5,206 nucleotides of DNA. Origin: Halanaerobiaceae bacterium (GTDB lineage: Bacteria > Bacillota_F > Halanaerobiia > Halanaerobiales > CSSED10-376). The position numbers were made by a program, and so were the translations under genes. Below the pieces are notes generated by a model, which did not search any database, was not told the origin of the DNA, and was given only the letters and a program-made list of their open reading frames with translations. How positions within the stretch are numbered: the stretch's first letter is position 1; each line of letters opens with the position of its first letter. Below, one piece after another: positions 1-5,206 of the stretch. The stretch lies in contig PWOK01000197.1 in the NCBI GenBank assembly GCA_003557445.1, positions 1 through 5,206 of the forward strand, written 5' to 3'.

Positions 1-2087
1 CAGGAGTGGGGACAGATTCTTCGGGGAATATATATGTTAGTTTAAATGAACATGGTAATATTACCAGAAAACTTGATCCAGAAGGTAATTTAATCTGGGA
101 AGTACTTGGTTTACATTTTGTGGATTGTGTTGATGTAGATCCTTATTCAGACGGGAAAGATGTTTATGGAGTACAGGAACATTATAAAATGGATTATAGT
201 AAACCACCGGGTGAACAATGGACGTTTAGTGGTTATACTCTTGATTCAGTAAATTATCCTGAAGATCCCCGATTATGGTTAAAAAACAAGCATCATATCT
301 CCACAGCAAACATGGTCAGGTTAAATGGAGAACTATATATGTGGACTACTGGTATGTATGGAGGGCCTTTTGTTCTATACCGTTATGATAATGGTATTTT
401 TATACCTTCAGTTATGATAGCAAAACAACACTGGAATAGTGAACATGAATATACACCTGGCTGGCCTCCAAATCAGCCTAATAATGGTGCCTGGATTTGG
501 CGGGATGCTGATGGTGAGGGGGATTTTGATAGAAATGAATATGAAACCCTTGGTAGAAATTTAAGTGGTGGCTGGGGCTGGTGGCTGGACACTAATGGTG
601 ATATCTGGTATACTACCAGTTCAAATAGGATAATAAGGTTTAATATACAGGGTTTTGATGAACATGGTAATCCAATTTATACATTTGATGATAAAGAATA
701 TTTTAGATTACCTCCTTTTAATGATATAAGACGGGTTAAATATTTCCCTGAAGAAAATGAAGGAACCCTTTATATAACAGGTTATACTCCTGAAAAGCCC
801 TATACAGGTCAATGGAAAGAAGCAGGGAAAGTAATTGCCAGATATAGATACTGGGAACAGGGTAACAGGACTCCTGATTATCTTGCTGATACTCCCTGGG
901 ATTTAGACGCCACCCCAGAATTGGTAACCATATCAATATCTGTAGCCGGTGATTTTATATTTGTAGGTGGGGTTCAGACCAGAGGACAGATCTGGGTTTA
1001 TACTGCCAGTGATTTTTCCTATATAGGAAGACTCTATCCAACTTCTGAAGTAGGAGGGTTAAGTGGAACTGGTTGGTTTGATATTCCTCAGGCAATTAAA
1101 GCCTATCAGCGTTCAAGTGGTGAATATTTAATATATGCAGAAGAAGATGCCAGAGGTAAGGTTTTACTTTATAGATGGCATCCTGATCCTGAACAAATAG
1201 AACATAGACAACCCAATATTGCAAAAAACAAAACTGTAACAGCAAATCATCAGGGTGATGATATGGGCAGTAGACCAGAGGCTGTAGTTAATGGAAATCT
1301 TTTGTTGGAAGTTGATGAAGCAGAAGATATTCCTGCATTAATCAGTAAAAAAAGAATGGATAATTATATTTTTAAAAAAATTTCAGAAATAGATAAAGAG
1401 TTTATAAAAGATTACTATACTTTAATATCCCTGGAAAAAGCTGAGGATGTAAAAGAAGAAAAGGTAGAACTGGCAGGTATAAATAAAGAACGGGTTTTTG
1501 GAGAATATAGAGTAATAACACATGAAGAAGAAAATAGAAGTGATATACTTTACAGGCTTCTGGAAACTATCAGAAATGATCGAGATTTATCCTATTCATC
1601 TGAAGTTAGACCAGAATATTTAATTAATTTATTTGAAAATCCATCATATCTATATATGGGTGGACCCAGGTTTATCAGAAATGAAATCAGGGATATAATG
1701 GAAAACAATGGTTATGGTCGGGATAAAATAGTTGAAGACTATGTCCATTATTTTGGTATTGATTCCTGGTTTATCAGCAAAGAACCACAAAAAGCCATTC
1801 TGGAAATTGATTTGTTTTATGAATATGAAATTGAAAATATAAAATTATATAGTGGATTTGACTGGGGTGGAGAAGTAATTAGTGATTTTGTTATTCAGTT
1901 CAGGGATGGTGACTCCTGGGTAGATATTCCTGAAAGTATTGCTAGAGAGAACAATCAACCAAATAAAGTTATTACTATTACAGAAACTGTTACAACTGAT
2001 AGAATTAGATTAAAATCTATGACTGACCAGGAATTTAGAATAAGAGAAATTGAAATTTTTGGTTCACCTTCATGGGGGGTAAGATAA
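1..2087 (+). CDS. Beta-propeller-like protein with C-terminal split discoidin (F5/8 type C) domain, 5' partial
   Basis: The reading frame is open to the left edge, so the true start is probably upstream; the GTG at 6 has no convincing ribosome binding site in view. Numbering from that GTG gives 693 visible residues. Blade-like stretches of the pattern Asp-x-x-Gly-Asn-Ile-Tyr/Trp followed by a turn and a second strand occur near residues 4-34, 195-228 and 314-345, suggesting an NHL/PQQ-like propeller. The segment 160-205 is very rich in Trp and Gly, as in glycan-binding surfaces, and holds an EF-hand-like loop (167-178). Residues 402-431 and 586-687 together match a discoidin module: an Asn-Ile-Ala-Lys start, an Asn-Gly-Asn loop, a Leu-Glu-Ile-Asp-Leu strand and a final Arg-Glu-Ile-Glu-Ile-Phe-Gly. 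About 154 residues separate the two parts. Such modules usually bind carbohydrate outside the cell; export here is inferred, because the N-terminus and any signal peptide are missing. The exact catalytic or binding role is unknown. The next gene starts one base after the stop, so the two are probably one operon. Confidence 0.8.
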   Translation, partial: GVGTDSSGNIYVSLNEHGNITRKLDPEGNLIWEVLGLHFVDCVDVDPYSDGKDVYGVQEHYKMDYSKPPGEQWTFSGYTLDSVNYPEDPRLWLKNKHHISTANMVRLNGELYMWTTGMYGGPFVLYRYDNGIFIPSVMIAKQHWNSEHEYTPGWPPNQPNNGAWIWRDADGEGDFDRNEYETLGRNLSGGWGWWLDTNGDIWYTTSSNRIIRFNIQGFDEHGNPIYTFDDKEYFRLPPFNDIRRVKYFPEENEGTLYITGYTPEKPYTGQWKEAGKVIARYRYWEQGNRTPDYLADTPWDLDATPELVTISISVAGDFIFVGGVQTRGQIWVYTASDFSYIGRLYPTSEVGGLSGTGWFDIPQAIKAYQRSSGEYLIYAEEDARGKVLLYRWHPDPEQIEHRQPNIAKNKTVTANHQGDDMGSRPEAVVNGNLLLEVDEAEDIPALISKKRMDNYIFKKISEIDKEFIKDYYTLISLEKAEDVKEEKVELAGINKERVFGEYRVITHEEENRSDILYRLLETIRNDRDLSYSSEVRPEYLINLFENPSYLYMGGPRFIRNEIRDIMENNGYGRDKIVEDYVHYFGIDSWFISKEPQKAILEIDLFYEYEIENIKLYSGFDWGGEVISDFVIQFRDGDSWVDIPESIARENNQPNKVITITETVTTDRIRLKSMTDQEFRIREIEIFGSPSWGVR
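504..539 (+). other. EF-hand-type calcium-binding loop within the propeller protein
   Basis: Codons for residues 167-178 read DADGEGDFDRNE. Acidic residues fall at loop positions 1, 3, 5, 7, 9 and 12, with Gly at 6 and Glu at 12, which is the canonical EF-hand or dockerin-like spacing. The loop follows a Trp-x-Trp-Arg strand, as in secreted propellers that carry single calcium loops. Calcium binding is inferred from the pattern; no flanking pair of EF helices is obvious, so it is more likely a structural calcium site than a signalling EF-hand. Confidence 0.55.
1299..1760 (+). other. Coding insertion (about 154 residues) inside the discoidin domain
   Basis: In ordinary F5/8 type C domains the loop Asp-Gly-Asn is followed within a few residues by Asp-Thr-Arg-Trp and then the Leu-Glu-Ile-Asp-Leu strand. 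Here Asn-Gly-Asn (429-431) and Asp-Ser-Trp-Phe (586-589) are separated by residues 432-585. The first part (about 440-500) is rich in Lys, Glu and Asp and looks helical. The second part (about 500-585) mixes helices with a Gly-Gly-Pro-Arg turn near 552-555 and ends in a Tyr/His-rich helix. I do not recognise a family for it. The reading frame stays open and base composition is similar to its surroundings, so it is an in-frame inserted segment rather than a frameshift artefact. The boundaries are approximate. Confidence 0.5.
2074..2079 (+). promoter_or_regulatory. Ribosome binding site for the amidohydrolase, inside the upstream gene
   Basis: A run of six G lies 9 bases before the ATG at 2089 and overlaps the last codons of the propeller gene. 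It supports the 2089 start and points to translational coupling, since ribosomes ending at 2087 would sit next to the new start codon. Confidence 0.6.
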
Positions 2088-2088
2088 A

Positions 2089-3114
2089 ATGGATTTTTAT
2101 AGTCTATCAATAATTGACTGTCATATCCATATGCATAACAGTGATAGTATTGTTAATCATAAGTCTATTTTAGAAAAATGTAAATTTAAAGGGTTAAACG
2201 TAGTTAGTTCCAGTGGAAAAAAAGAAAAAAAATATATTACTCAAAATTTGCTGGGATTACTTTTTAAAGCCACTTATCCAGAAAAGATATATTTCTTTGG
2301 TGGTTTGAACTACTTTCTTCCTGAAGCAGATAAACCTGAAGGTTTATTGGAACAGGCTAAAAACCTGATAGAAATGGGTGCTGATGGTATGAAAATGCTT
2401 GAAGGTAAACCAACTTCCCGTAAAAGATTGGGGCATACCCTTGATGATTCCCGGTATGATAAATATTACTCCTATCTTGAAGAAAATAAAATTCCACTAC
2501 TTTTTCATGTGGCTGATCCAGCTTTTTTCTGGGAAAAGGGCCAGATTTATGGGGATGGAAGCTATCCAGGTAAAGAACAATTCTATCAGGAGGTTGATAA
2601 TATACTGGAAAAACATCCCGGTCTTAGAATAATTTTTTCTCATTTTTATTTTCTGTCAGAGGAAAGAAAGAGAGCAGCAAACTTTCTTGATAAATGGCCT
2701 TTAATTAGTTTTGATTTAACCCCTGGCTGGGAAATGTACACTGATTTTAAAAAAGAACCTGATAAATGGAACCAGTTTTTTACTAAATATCAGGATAGAA
2801 TTCTTTTTGGAACAGATAATTTTGGAGGTAAAAAAGCACCTGATCCAGAAGATGTAAATAGAGAAATAGGTAAAATAAATAGGATAAGAACATTTCTGGA
2901 GACAAAAAAAGGAATTAACCTTGAAAAATCTGTTTTAGAAAAAATATATTCAGCCAATTTTATAAAATATGCCGGTGAATCAACCTCAACTTTAAATCCT
3001 GAAAAGATAATCAAAAAATGTAAAGAGATGATTCAAATATCATCTGGATATAATCAAAAAGTTGCTGACCAGATAAAAATAATTTCTGATAAATTAATAA
3101 ATATCAATAAATAA
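2089..3114 (+). CDS. Amidohydrolase family 2 (TIM-barrel metal-dependent hydrolase)
   Basis: This 341-residue protein has the hallmarks of the Amidohydro_2 (PF04909) group: a metal-dependent (beta/alpha)8 barrel that hydrolyses or decarboxylates small cyclic or carboxylic substrates in the cytoplasm. The strand-1 His-x-His motif is at residues 12-14 (Ile-Asp-Cys-His-Ile-His). Further ligand candidates are His140 after the strand Ile-Pro-Leu-Leu-Phe, His185 after Arg-Ile-Ile-Phe-Ser, and Asp243 in Leu-Phe-Gly-Thr-Asp-Asn. Lys102 in Gly-Ala-Asp-Gly-Met-Lys lies at the end of a strand and could also face the active site. The typical closing motif Ile-Tyr-Ser-Ala-Asn-Phe is at 286-291. A Lys-rich, probably helical tail (about 300-341) extends past the barrel. 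No signal peptide is visible. The core length is normal and all key residues are present, so it is probably active. The substrate cannot be read from the sequence. It is coupled to the propeller gene by a one-base gap and followed by a strong terminator, so it is the last gene of its operon. Confidence 0.85.
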   Translation: MDFYSLSIIDCHIHMHNSDSIVNHKSILEKCKFKGLNVVSSSGKKEKKYITQNLLGLLFKATYPEKIYFFGGLNYFLPEADKPEGLLEQAKNLIEMGADGMKMLEGKPTSRKRLGHTLDDSRYDKYYSYLEENKIPLLFHVADPAFFWEKGQIYGDGSYPGKEQFYQEVDNILEKHPGLRIIFSHFYFLSEERKRAANFLDKWPLISFDLTPGWEMYTDFKKEPDKWNQFFTKYQDRILFGTDNFGGKKAPDPEDVNREIGKINRIRTFLETKKGINLEKSVLEKIYSANFIKYAGESTSTLNPEKIIKKCKEMIQISSGYNQKVADQIKIISDKLININK

Positions 3115-3137
3115 AAAAACATTAAATTATATTTCAG

Positions 3138-3170
3138 ATAATCCTTCCTTTAAGGAAGGATTATTTTTTT
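3138..3170 (+). terminator. Rho-independent terminator after the amidohydrolase
   Basis: A perfect 11-bp stem (ATAATCCTTCC, 3138-3148, with GGAAGGATTAT, 3154-3164) closes a 5-base loop and runs directly into seven T (3164-3170). It lies 23 bases past the stop codon at 3114 and separates this operon from the next gene. Confidence 0.92.
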
Positions 3171-3190
3171 GACTGATTTAAATGTATTGA

Positions 3191-3216
3191 CAAGAAAAAA
3201 AACTAATGTTTTCTTG
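3191..3216 (+). promoter_or_regulatory. Inverted repeat overlapping the -35 element (possible operator)
   Basis: CAAGAAAA (3191-3198) is mirrored by TTTTCTTG (3209-3216) across a 10-base spacer. The right arm overlaps the first bases of the -35 hexamer at 3214-3219, where a bound repressor would block RNA polymerase. The arms are A/T-rich, so chance is possible in this composition. A regulator is not encoded in view. Confidence 0.35.
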
Positions 3217-3243
3217 AAATATTTTTATTTATTTTGATATAAT
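3214..3243 (+). promoter_or_regulatory. Sigma-A-type promoter with extended -10 for the DUF2971 gene
   Basis: TTGAAA (3214-3219) and a perfect TATAAT (3238-3243) are separated by 18 bases, and TG sits at 3235-3236 one base before the -10, giving an extended -10 element. Transcription would begin around 3250, leaving a leader of only about 20 bases with AAGGAG (3256-3261) 9 bases before the ATG at 3271. The preceding terminator supports this being an independent unit. Confidence 0.7.
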
Positions 3244-3270
3244 ATTTTTATCAGGAAGGAGAAAAATTAA

Positions 3271-4137
3271 ATGGATAATAATAATTTTTTTATAGAAAAA
3301 TCCAGTATTGGTGTTCCCGATAATAATATTGGTTGTAAATATCATTATACAACCATAAAAGCACTCAGGGGAATAATAAGTAATAATACATTATGGGTTT
3401 CTAATGCCATGTTTTTAAATGACAAATCAGAAGTAAAATATGCTGTTAAGTTTATTGAACAGCAAATTAGAAAAAATAAAAAAATTGCTAACAATGTAAT
3501 AAGTGTAATAGAGGACTATATTTATTATATTGTTGATAATTCTGAGCAAATTTTTGTATTATCAGCATCCAGTAATGATGATTCACAGCTTTTATGGTCC
3601 AATTATTCCCGAATGGATGGATACTGTCTGGGATTTGATTTTTCAAAAGCCTGGGACAAAATGTATCTAAGGACAAATGATAAAAACAGTGAAGTATATA
3701 AATTAAATCACAAAAAACAAATAAGGGTTGATAAAGTTATATATGACAGACAGGAACAGAAGGAATTTATCAAAGAACCATTACTGGCTATTAATAAATT
3801 TTTCAAAAAAAATCCTGATAGTGATTTAAAATCCTTTTTACATTATTTTTTCCATGTTTTAATGATGTTTAAGGATCCCAAATTTAAAGATGAGGAAGAA
3901 TACAGGTTTGTATTTATAATTCCTGAATATGAAAAATTTGTACAATACTATGTTGCCAATGGAATACTAATTCCTTATATTGAAATACATTTTGAAAATA
4001 AAATTCCTTTAGAAAATATTATAATTGGTCCCAGAAACAATATTGATATTGCTGAAGTAAGTATTAATTCATTTTTAAAATCAAAGGGATATGAAGGAGT
4101 AAAGGTTACAAGATCTGATATACCTTTAAGGTATTAG
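3271..4137 (+). CDS. DUF2971 family protein
   Basis: This 288-residue cytoplasmic protein matches the DUF2971 (PF11185) layout from end to end; the biochemical function of the family is not established as far as I know. In order, one sees Tyr-His-Tyr-Thr-Thr (24-28), Leu-Trp-Val-Ser-Asn (41-45) and Leu-Asn-Asp-Lys-Ser-Glu (49-54). Next come Phe-Val-Leu-Ser-Ala-Ser (95-100), the Leu-Leu-Trp-Ser-Asn-Tyr block (107-112) with Gly-Tyr-Cys-Leu-Gly-Phe (117-122), Glu-Glu-Glu-Tyr-Arg-Phe (208-213) and Ile-Ile-Ile-Gly-Pro-Arg (250-255). The conserved polar residues His25, Asn50, Glu54, Glu210 and Arg212 look like those of an enzyme or nucleotide-binding protein rather than a scaffold. Length is normal and no motif is broken. 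There are no membrane segments or signal peptide. It has its own promoter and leads a two-gene unit, with a small helical protein starting 36 bases after its stop. Family members are scattered among bacteria and often sit in accessory regions, which fits a mobile or defence-related role, but that is inference. Confidence 0.85.
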   Translation: MDNNNFFIEKSSIGVPDNNIGCKYHYTTIKALRGIISNNTLWVSNAMFLNDKSEVKYAVKFIEQQIRKNKKIANNVISVIEDYIYYIVDNSEQIFVLSASSNDDSQLLWSNYSRMDGYCLGFDFSKAWDKMYLRTNDKNSEVYKLNHKKQIRVDKVIYDRQEQKEFIKEPLLAINKFFKKNPDSDLKSFLHYFFHVLMMFKDPKFKDEEEYRFVFIIPEYEKFVQYYVANGILIPYIEIHFENKIPLENIIIGPRNNIDIAEVSINSFLKSKGYEGVKVTRSDIPLRY

Positions 4138-4172
4138 TCAAACAAATATTTTCAAAAGGGGGATTTAAGTTC

Positions 4173-4454
4173 ATGAATAAGGATTTAGTCAGGCGTTTGA
4201 ATATTTTAATTTTAAGCATGGTAACCAAACAAAAAGTGCTAAATGATTTAAAAAGTGAAGTTTTTAAAATCAATGTTTATGAACAATATATCAATGAATT
4301 GATTGACATCATACTACTTAATTTAAACCTGGATCAGGAAAAATATAGATATAGATATAAAGAGTTAATTAAATTATTTATAAAAGGTGAAATAAATGAT
4401 CCTGAAGTAGTAATTAAAAAGCTTCAGAGAGAATGTAACAGTACATATACTTAA
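4173..4454 (+). CDS. Hypothetical small helical protein downstream of DUF2971
   Basis: I do not recognise this 93-residue protein. It appears wholly alpha-helical, with alternating hydrophobic (Leu, Ile, Val) and Lys/Arg/Glu positions. One helix spans about residues 2-33, a second about 36-53 (Tyr-Ile-Asn-Glu-Leu-Ile-Asp-Ile-Ile) and a third about 55-72, containing a Tyr-Arg-Tyr-Arg-Tyr stretch; a shorter one runs about 76-87. It has only one Cys (residue 88), no signal peptide and no membrane-length hydrophobic run. AAGGGGGA (4156-4163) lies 9 bases before the ATG at 4173, a strong ribosome binding site that supports this being a real gene. The gap of 35 bases from the DUF2971 stop has no terminator, so the two are probably co-transcribed. 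It could be a partner, an antidote or a DNA-binding accessory of the DUF2971 protein, but nothing in the sequence decides this. Confidence 0.7.
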   Translation: MNKDLVRRLNILILSMVTKQKVLNDLKSEVFKINVYEQYINELIDIILLNLNLDQEKYRYRYKELIKLFIKGEINDPEVVIKKLQRECNSTYT

Positions 4455-4462
4455 TAAAGAAG

Positions 4463-4487
4463 AAATTATTTTGCTTAATAATAATTT
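4463..4487 (+). terminator. Weak A/T-only hairpin after the small helical gene
   Basis: AAATTATT (4463-4470) and AATAATTT (4480-4487) could pair across a 9-base loop, 9 bases past the stop codon. The stem has no G-C pair and no clean T run follows, so termination here would be inefficient. No better terminator lies between this gene and the cold-shock gene, so some read-through is possible. Confidence 0.25.
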
Positions 4488-4489
4488 AT

Positions 4490-4519
4490 TTGTATACATT
4501 TTTTAAAATATAATATAAT
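4490..4519 (+). promoter_or_regulatory. Probable promoter of the cold-shock gene
   Basis: TTGTAT (4490-4495) and TATAAT (4514-4519) are 18 bases apart. The area is so A/T-rich that another TATAAT (4509-4514) overlaps it and TATAGT occurs at 4531-4536, so the exact start is uncertain. A start near 4526 would give a leader of about 60 bases, shorter than the long structured leader of Escherichia coli cspA. I see no strong hairpin in it. Confidence 0.45.
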
Positions 4520-4569
4520 AATTAATATAGTATAGTCGCTTCGAATAGCTAATTATGTTTAGAAACAAC

Positions 4570-4575
4570 AGGAGG
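4570..4575 (+). promoter_or_regulatory. Ribosome binding site of the cold-shock gene
   Basis: A perfect AGGAGG sits 10 bases before the ATG at 4586, in an unstructured-looking A-rich context. This fits a highly translated gene and fixes the start codon. Confidence 0.8.
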
Positions 4576-4585
4576 AATCAATTAA

Positions 4586-4789
4586 ATGATTTACAGTGGA
4601 AAAGTTAAATGGTTTGATGCCAAAAAAGGTTATGGTTTTATTGAAAGAGATGATGGTGAGGATGTTTTTGTTCATTTTTCTGCAATCCAGGATGAGGGTT
4701 TTAAAACCCTGGAAGAAGGACAGGAAGTTGAGTTTGAAATTGTAGAAGGAGAACGTGGTCTTCAGGCTGAAAATGTTGAGATTGTTTAG
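4586..4789 (+). CDS. Cold-shock protein, CspA/CspB family
   Basis: This 67-residue protein is a full-length single cold-shock domain, a five-stranded OB-fold that binds single-stranded RNA and DNA and acts as an RNA chaperone at low temperature and in stationary phase. The opening Gly-Lys-Val-Lys-Trp-Phe (5-10) is typical. RNP1 is Lys-Gly-Tyr-Gly-Phe-Ile (14-19) and RNP2 is Val-Phe-Val-His-Phe (27-31), which together carry the stacking aromatics Trp9, Phe10, Tyr16, Phe18, Phe28, His30 and Phe31. RNP1 has Tyr at the position often held by Phe, a common conservative swap. The closing Gly-Leu-Gln-Ala-Glu-Asn-Val (58-64) matches the last strand. The protein is acidic overall, as is usual. It has its own promoter, an ideal ribosome binding site and a strong terminator, so it is probably transcribed alone. 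Bacteria often carry several paralogues, so a specific csp letter cannot be assigned. Confidence 0.97.
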   Translation: MIYSGKVKWFDAKKGYGFIERDDGEDVFVHFSAIQDEGFKTLEEGQEVEFEIVEGERGLQAENVEIV

Positions 4790-4807
4790 GAAGACAGAAT
4801 TTTATAT

Positions 4808-4849
4808 AATAAAACCTGGCTTTTTAGTGGTCAGGTTTTATTATTTTTC
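4808..4849 (+). terminator. Rho-independent terminator of the cold-shock gene, possibly bidirectional
   Basis: AATAAAACCTG (4808-4818) pairs perfectly with CAGGTTTTATT (4832-4842). A G·T and a C-G pair extend the stem inward around a 9-base loop (4821-4829), and a T-rich tail (4844-4848) follows. The tail meets the stop codon of the opposing transporter gene. Read on the minus strand, the same stem follows the transporter gene directly and ends in a T-rich arm, so it may stop both transcripts, though it lacks a clean U run in that direction. Confidence 0.85.
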
Positions 4850-5206
4850 TATGCATTTTTAATCAATGATTTGTTCTGGATTTTTATAAATGTAATAAAG
4901 ATAATAATTGCCAGTAATGATAACAGACTATTAAAAAAGAAAATATTTTTTATACCAAATATATCACTAAAGACTCCTCCCAGAATACTACCTATAATTC
5001 TGGAAAGCCCCATACTTATTAAACCATATAAACCCTGACCTGAAGCTTTTAACTCTGGAGCAACATTTTTATTAATATAAGTGATAATAGCCAGATAAAG
5101 AACTATAAAATTAAGACCATGTAAAACCTGTAATAATAAAAGAGCCCAGGGAGTATTGACAGCAAAAACCAGTAACCAGCGAAGTGAACCAACAGTTGCT
5201 GCTGCA
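4849..5206 (-). CDS. Major facilitator superfamily transporter (MFS_1_like type), C-terminal part
   Basis: On the minus strand an open frame enters from the right edge (first full codon 5205-5203) and ends at TAG (4851-4849), giving the last 118 residues. Three hydrophobic stretches are seen: about residues 8-43 (probably two segments broken at Asn-Thr-Pro-Trp, 17-20), about 60-80, and about 88-107. Between them lies a loop with Ala-Pro-Glu-Leu-Lys-Ala-Ser-Gly-Gln-Gly-Leu-Tyr (49-60), followed by Gly-Ser-Ile-Leu-Gly-Gly-Val-Phe-Ser-Asp (72-81). This combination is typical of the loop and TM11 in MFS_1_like/LacY-type permeases, such as nucleoside or sugar proton symporters in the cytoplasmic membrane. 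The visible part would therefore be about TM9 to TM12, ending in a short basic tail. The substrate cannot be read from this portion. The gene converges on the cold-shock gene and shares its terminator region. The frame is intact, and only the 5' part is missing because of the window edge. Confidence 0.85.
   Translation of the reverse strand, partial: AAATVGSLRWLLVFAVNTPWALLLLQVLHGLNFIVLYLAIITYINKNVAPELKASGQGLYGLISMGLSRIIGSILGGVFSDIFGIKNIFFFNSLLSLLAIIIFITFIKIQNKSLIKNA

Noticed and set aside
736..936. Minus-strand open frame of 66 codons
   Set aside because: It lies opposite the propeller gene, and its composition is a mirror of that gene. It has no ribosome binding site and no family-like motif.
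1299..1760. Mobile element or frameshift as the source of the discoidin insertion
   Set aside because: There are no terminal repeats, target duplication or transposase-like sequence. The frame stays open across both junctions, so a nested domain is the simpler reading.
2399..2632. Plus-strand 77-codon frame inside the amidohydrolase gene
   Set aside because: It is out of frame with a gene whose motifs are intact, so it is a shadow.
2790..3014. Minus-strand 74-codon frame opposite the amidohydrolase
   Set aside because: It is a shadow of the conserved Gly-Thr-Asp region on the other strand, and no start signal is visible.
3187..3192. Perfect TTGACA as a -35 element
   Set aside because: No -10-like hexamer lies 16-19 bases downstream, and the good TATAAT at 3238 is 45 bases away. 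TTGAAA at 3214 fits that -10 instead.
3488..3676. Minus-strand 62-codon frame opposite DUF2971
   Set aside because: It overlaps the most conserved DUF2971 motifs and has no start signal of its own.
4531..4562. Possible RNA hairpin or thermosensor in the cold-shock leader (TTCGAA palindrome, CTAA/TTAG arms)
   Set aside because: The stems are at most 4 bp and cannot be told from chance in this A/T-rich stretch.

Overview
The window looks like chromosomal DNA from a low-GC, Gram-positive-type bacterium (Bacillota). The signs are strongly A/T-biased third codon positions, purine-rich AGGAGG-like ribosome binding sites, TATAAT-type promoters and hairpin-plus-U-run terminators. The style of the proteins fits an anaerobic, carbohydrate-using lineage such as Halanaerobiales, but that placement is a guess from general feel. 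There is no rRNA, tRNA, CRISPR array, insertion sequence or phage gene.

Region 1 (1-3170) is the end of an operon. It begins inside a large gene for a beta-propeller-like protein. That protein carries a canonical EF-hand-type calcium loop and ends in a discoidin (F5/8 type C, carbohydrate-binding-like) module, which appears to be split by about 154 extra residues. One base after its stop codon comes a TIM-barrel amidohydrolase of the Amidohydro_2 type with a complete set of metal-ligand candidates. A strong rho-independent terminator closes the unit. The propeller protein would plausibly act on, or bind, polysaccharide or glycan at the cell surface. The amidohydrolase would act on a small molecule inside the cell. 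The link between them rests only on their tight coupling.

Region 2 (3187-4487) is a separate two-gene unit with its own extended -10 promoter and an 8-bp inverted repeat overlapping the -35 element. It encodes a DUF2971-family protein of unknown function and a 93-residue, apparently all-helical, lysine-rich orphan. This unit is the best candidate here for an undescribed system.

Region 3 (4490-4849) is a monocistronic cold-shock protein gene (CspA/CspB family) with its own promoter, a strong ribosome binding site and a terminator. Facing it on the minus strand (4849-5206) is the C-terminal end of a major facilitator superfamily transporter of the MFS_1_like type. Its 5' part lies beyond the window, and its stop codon abuts the cold-shock gene's terminator.
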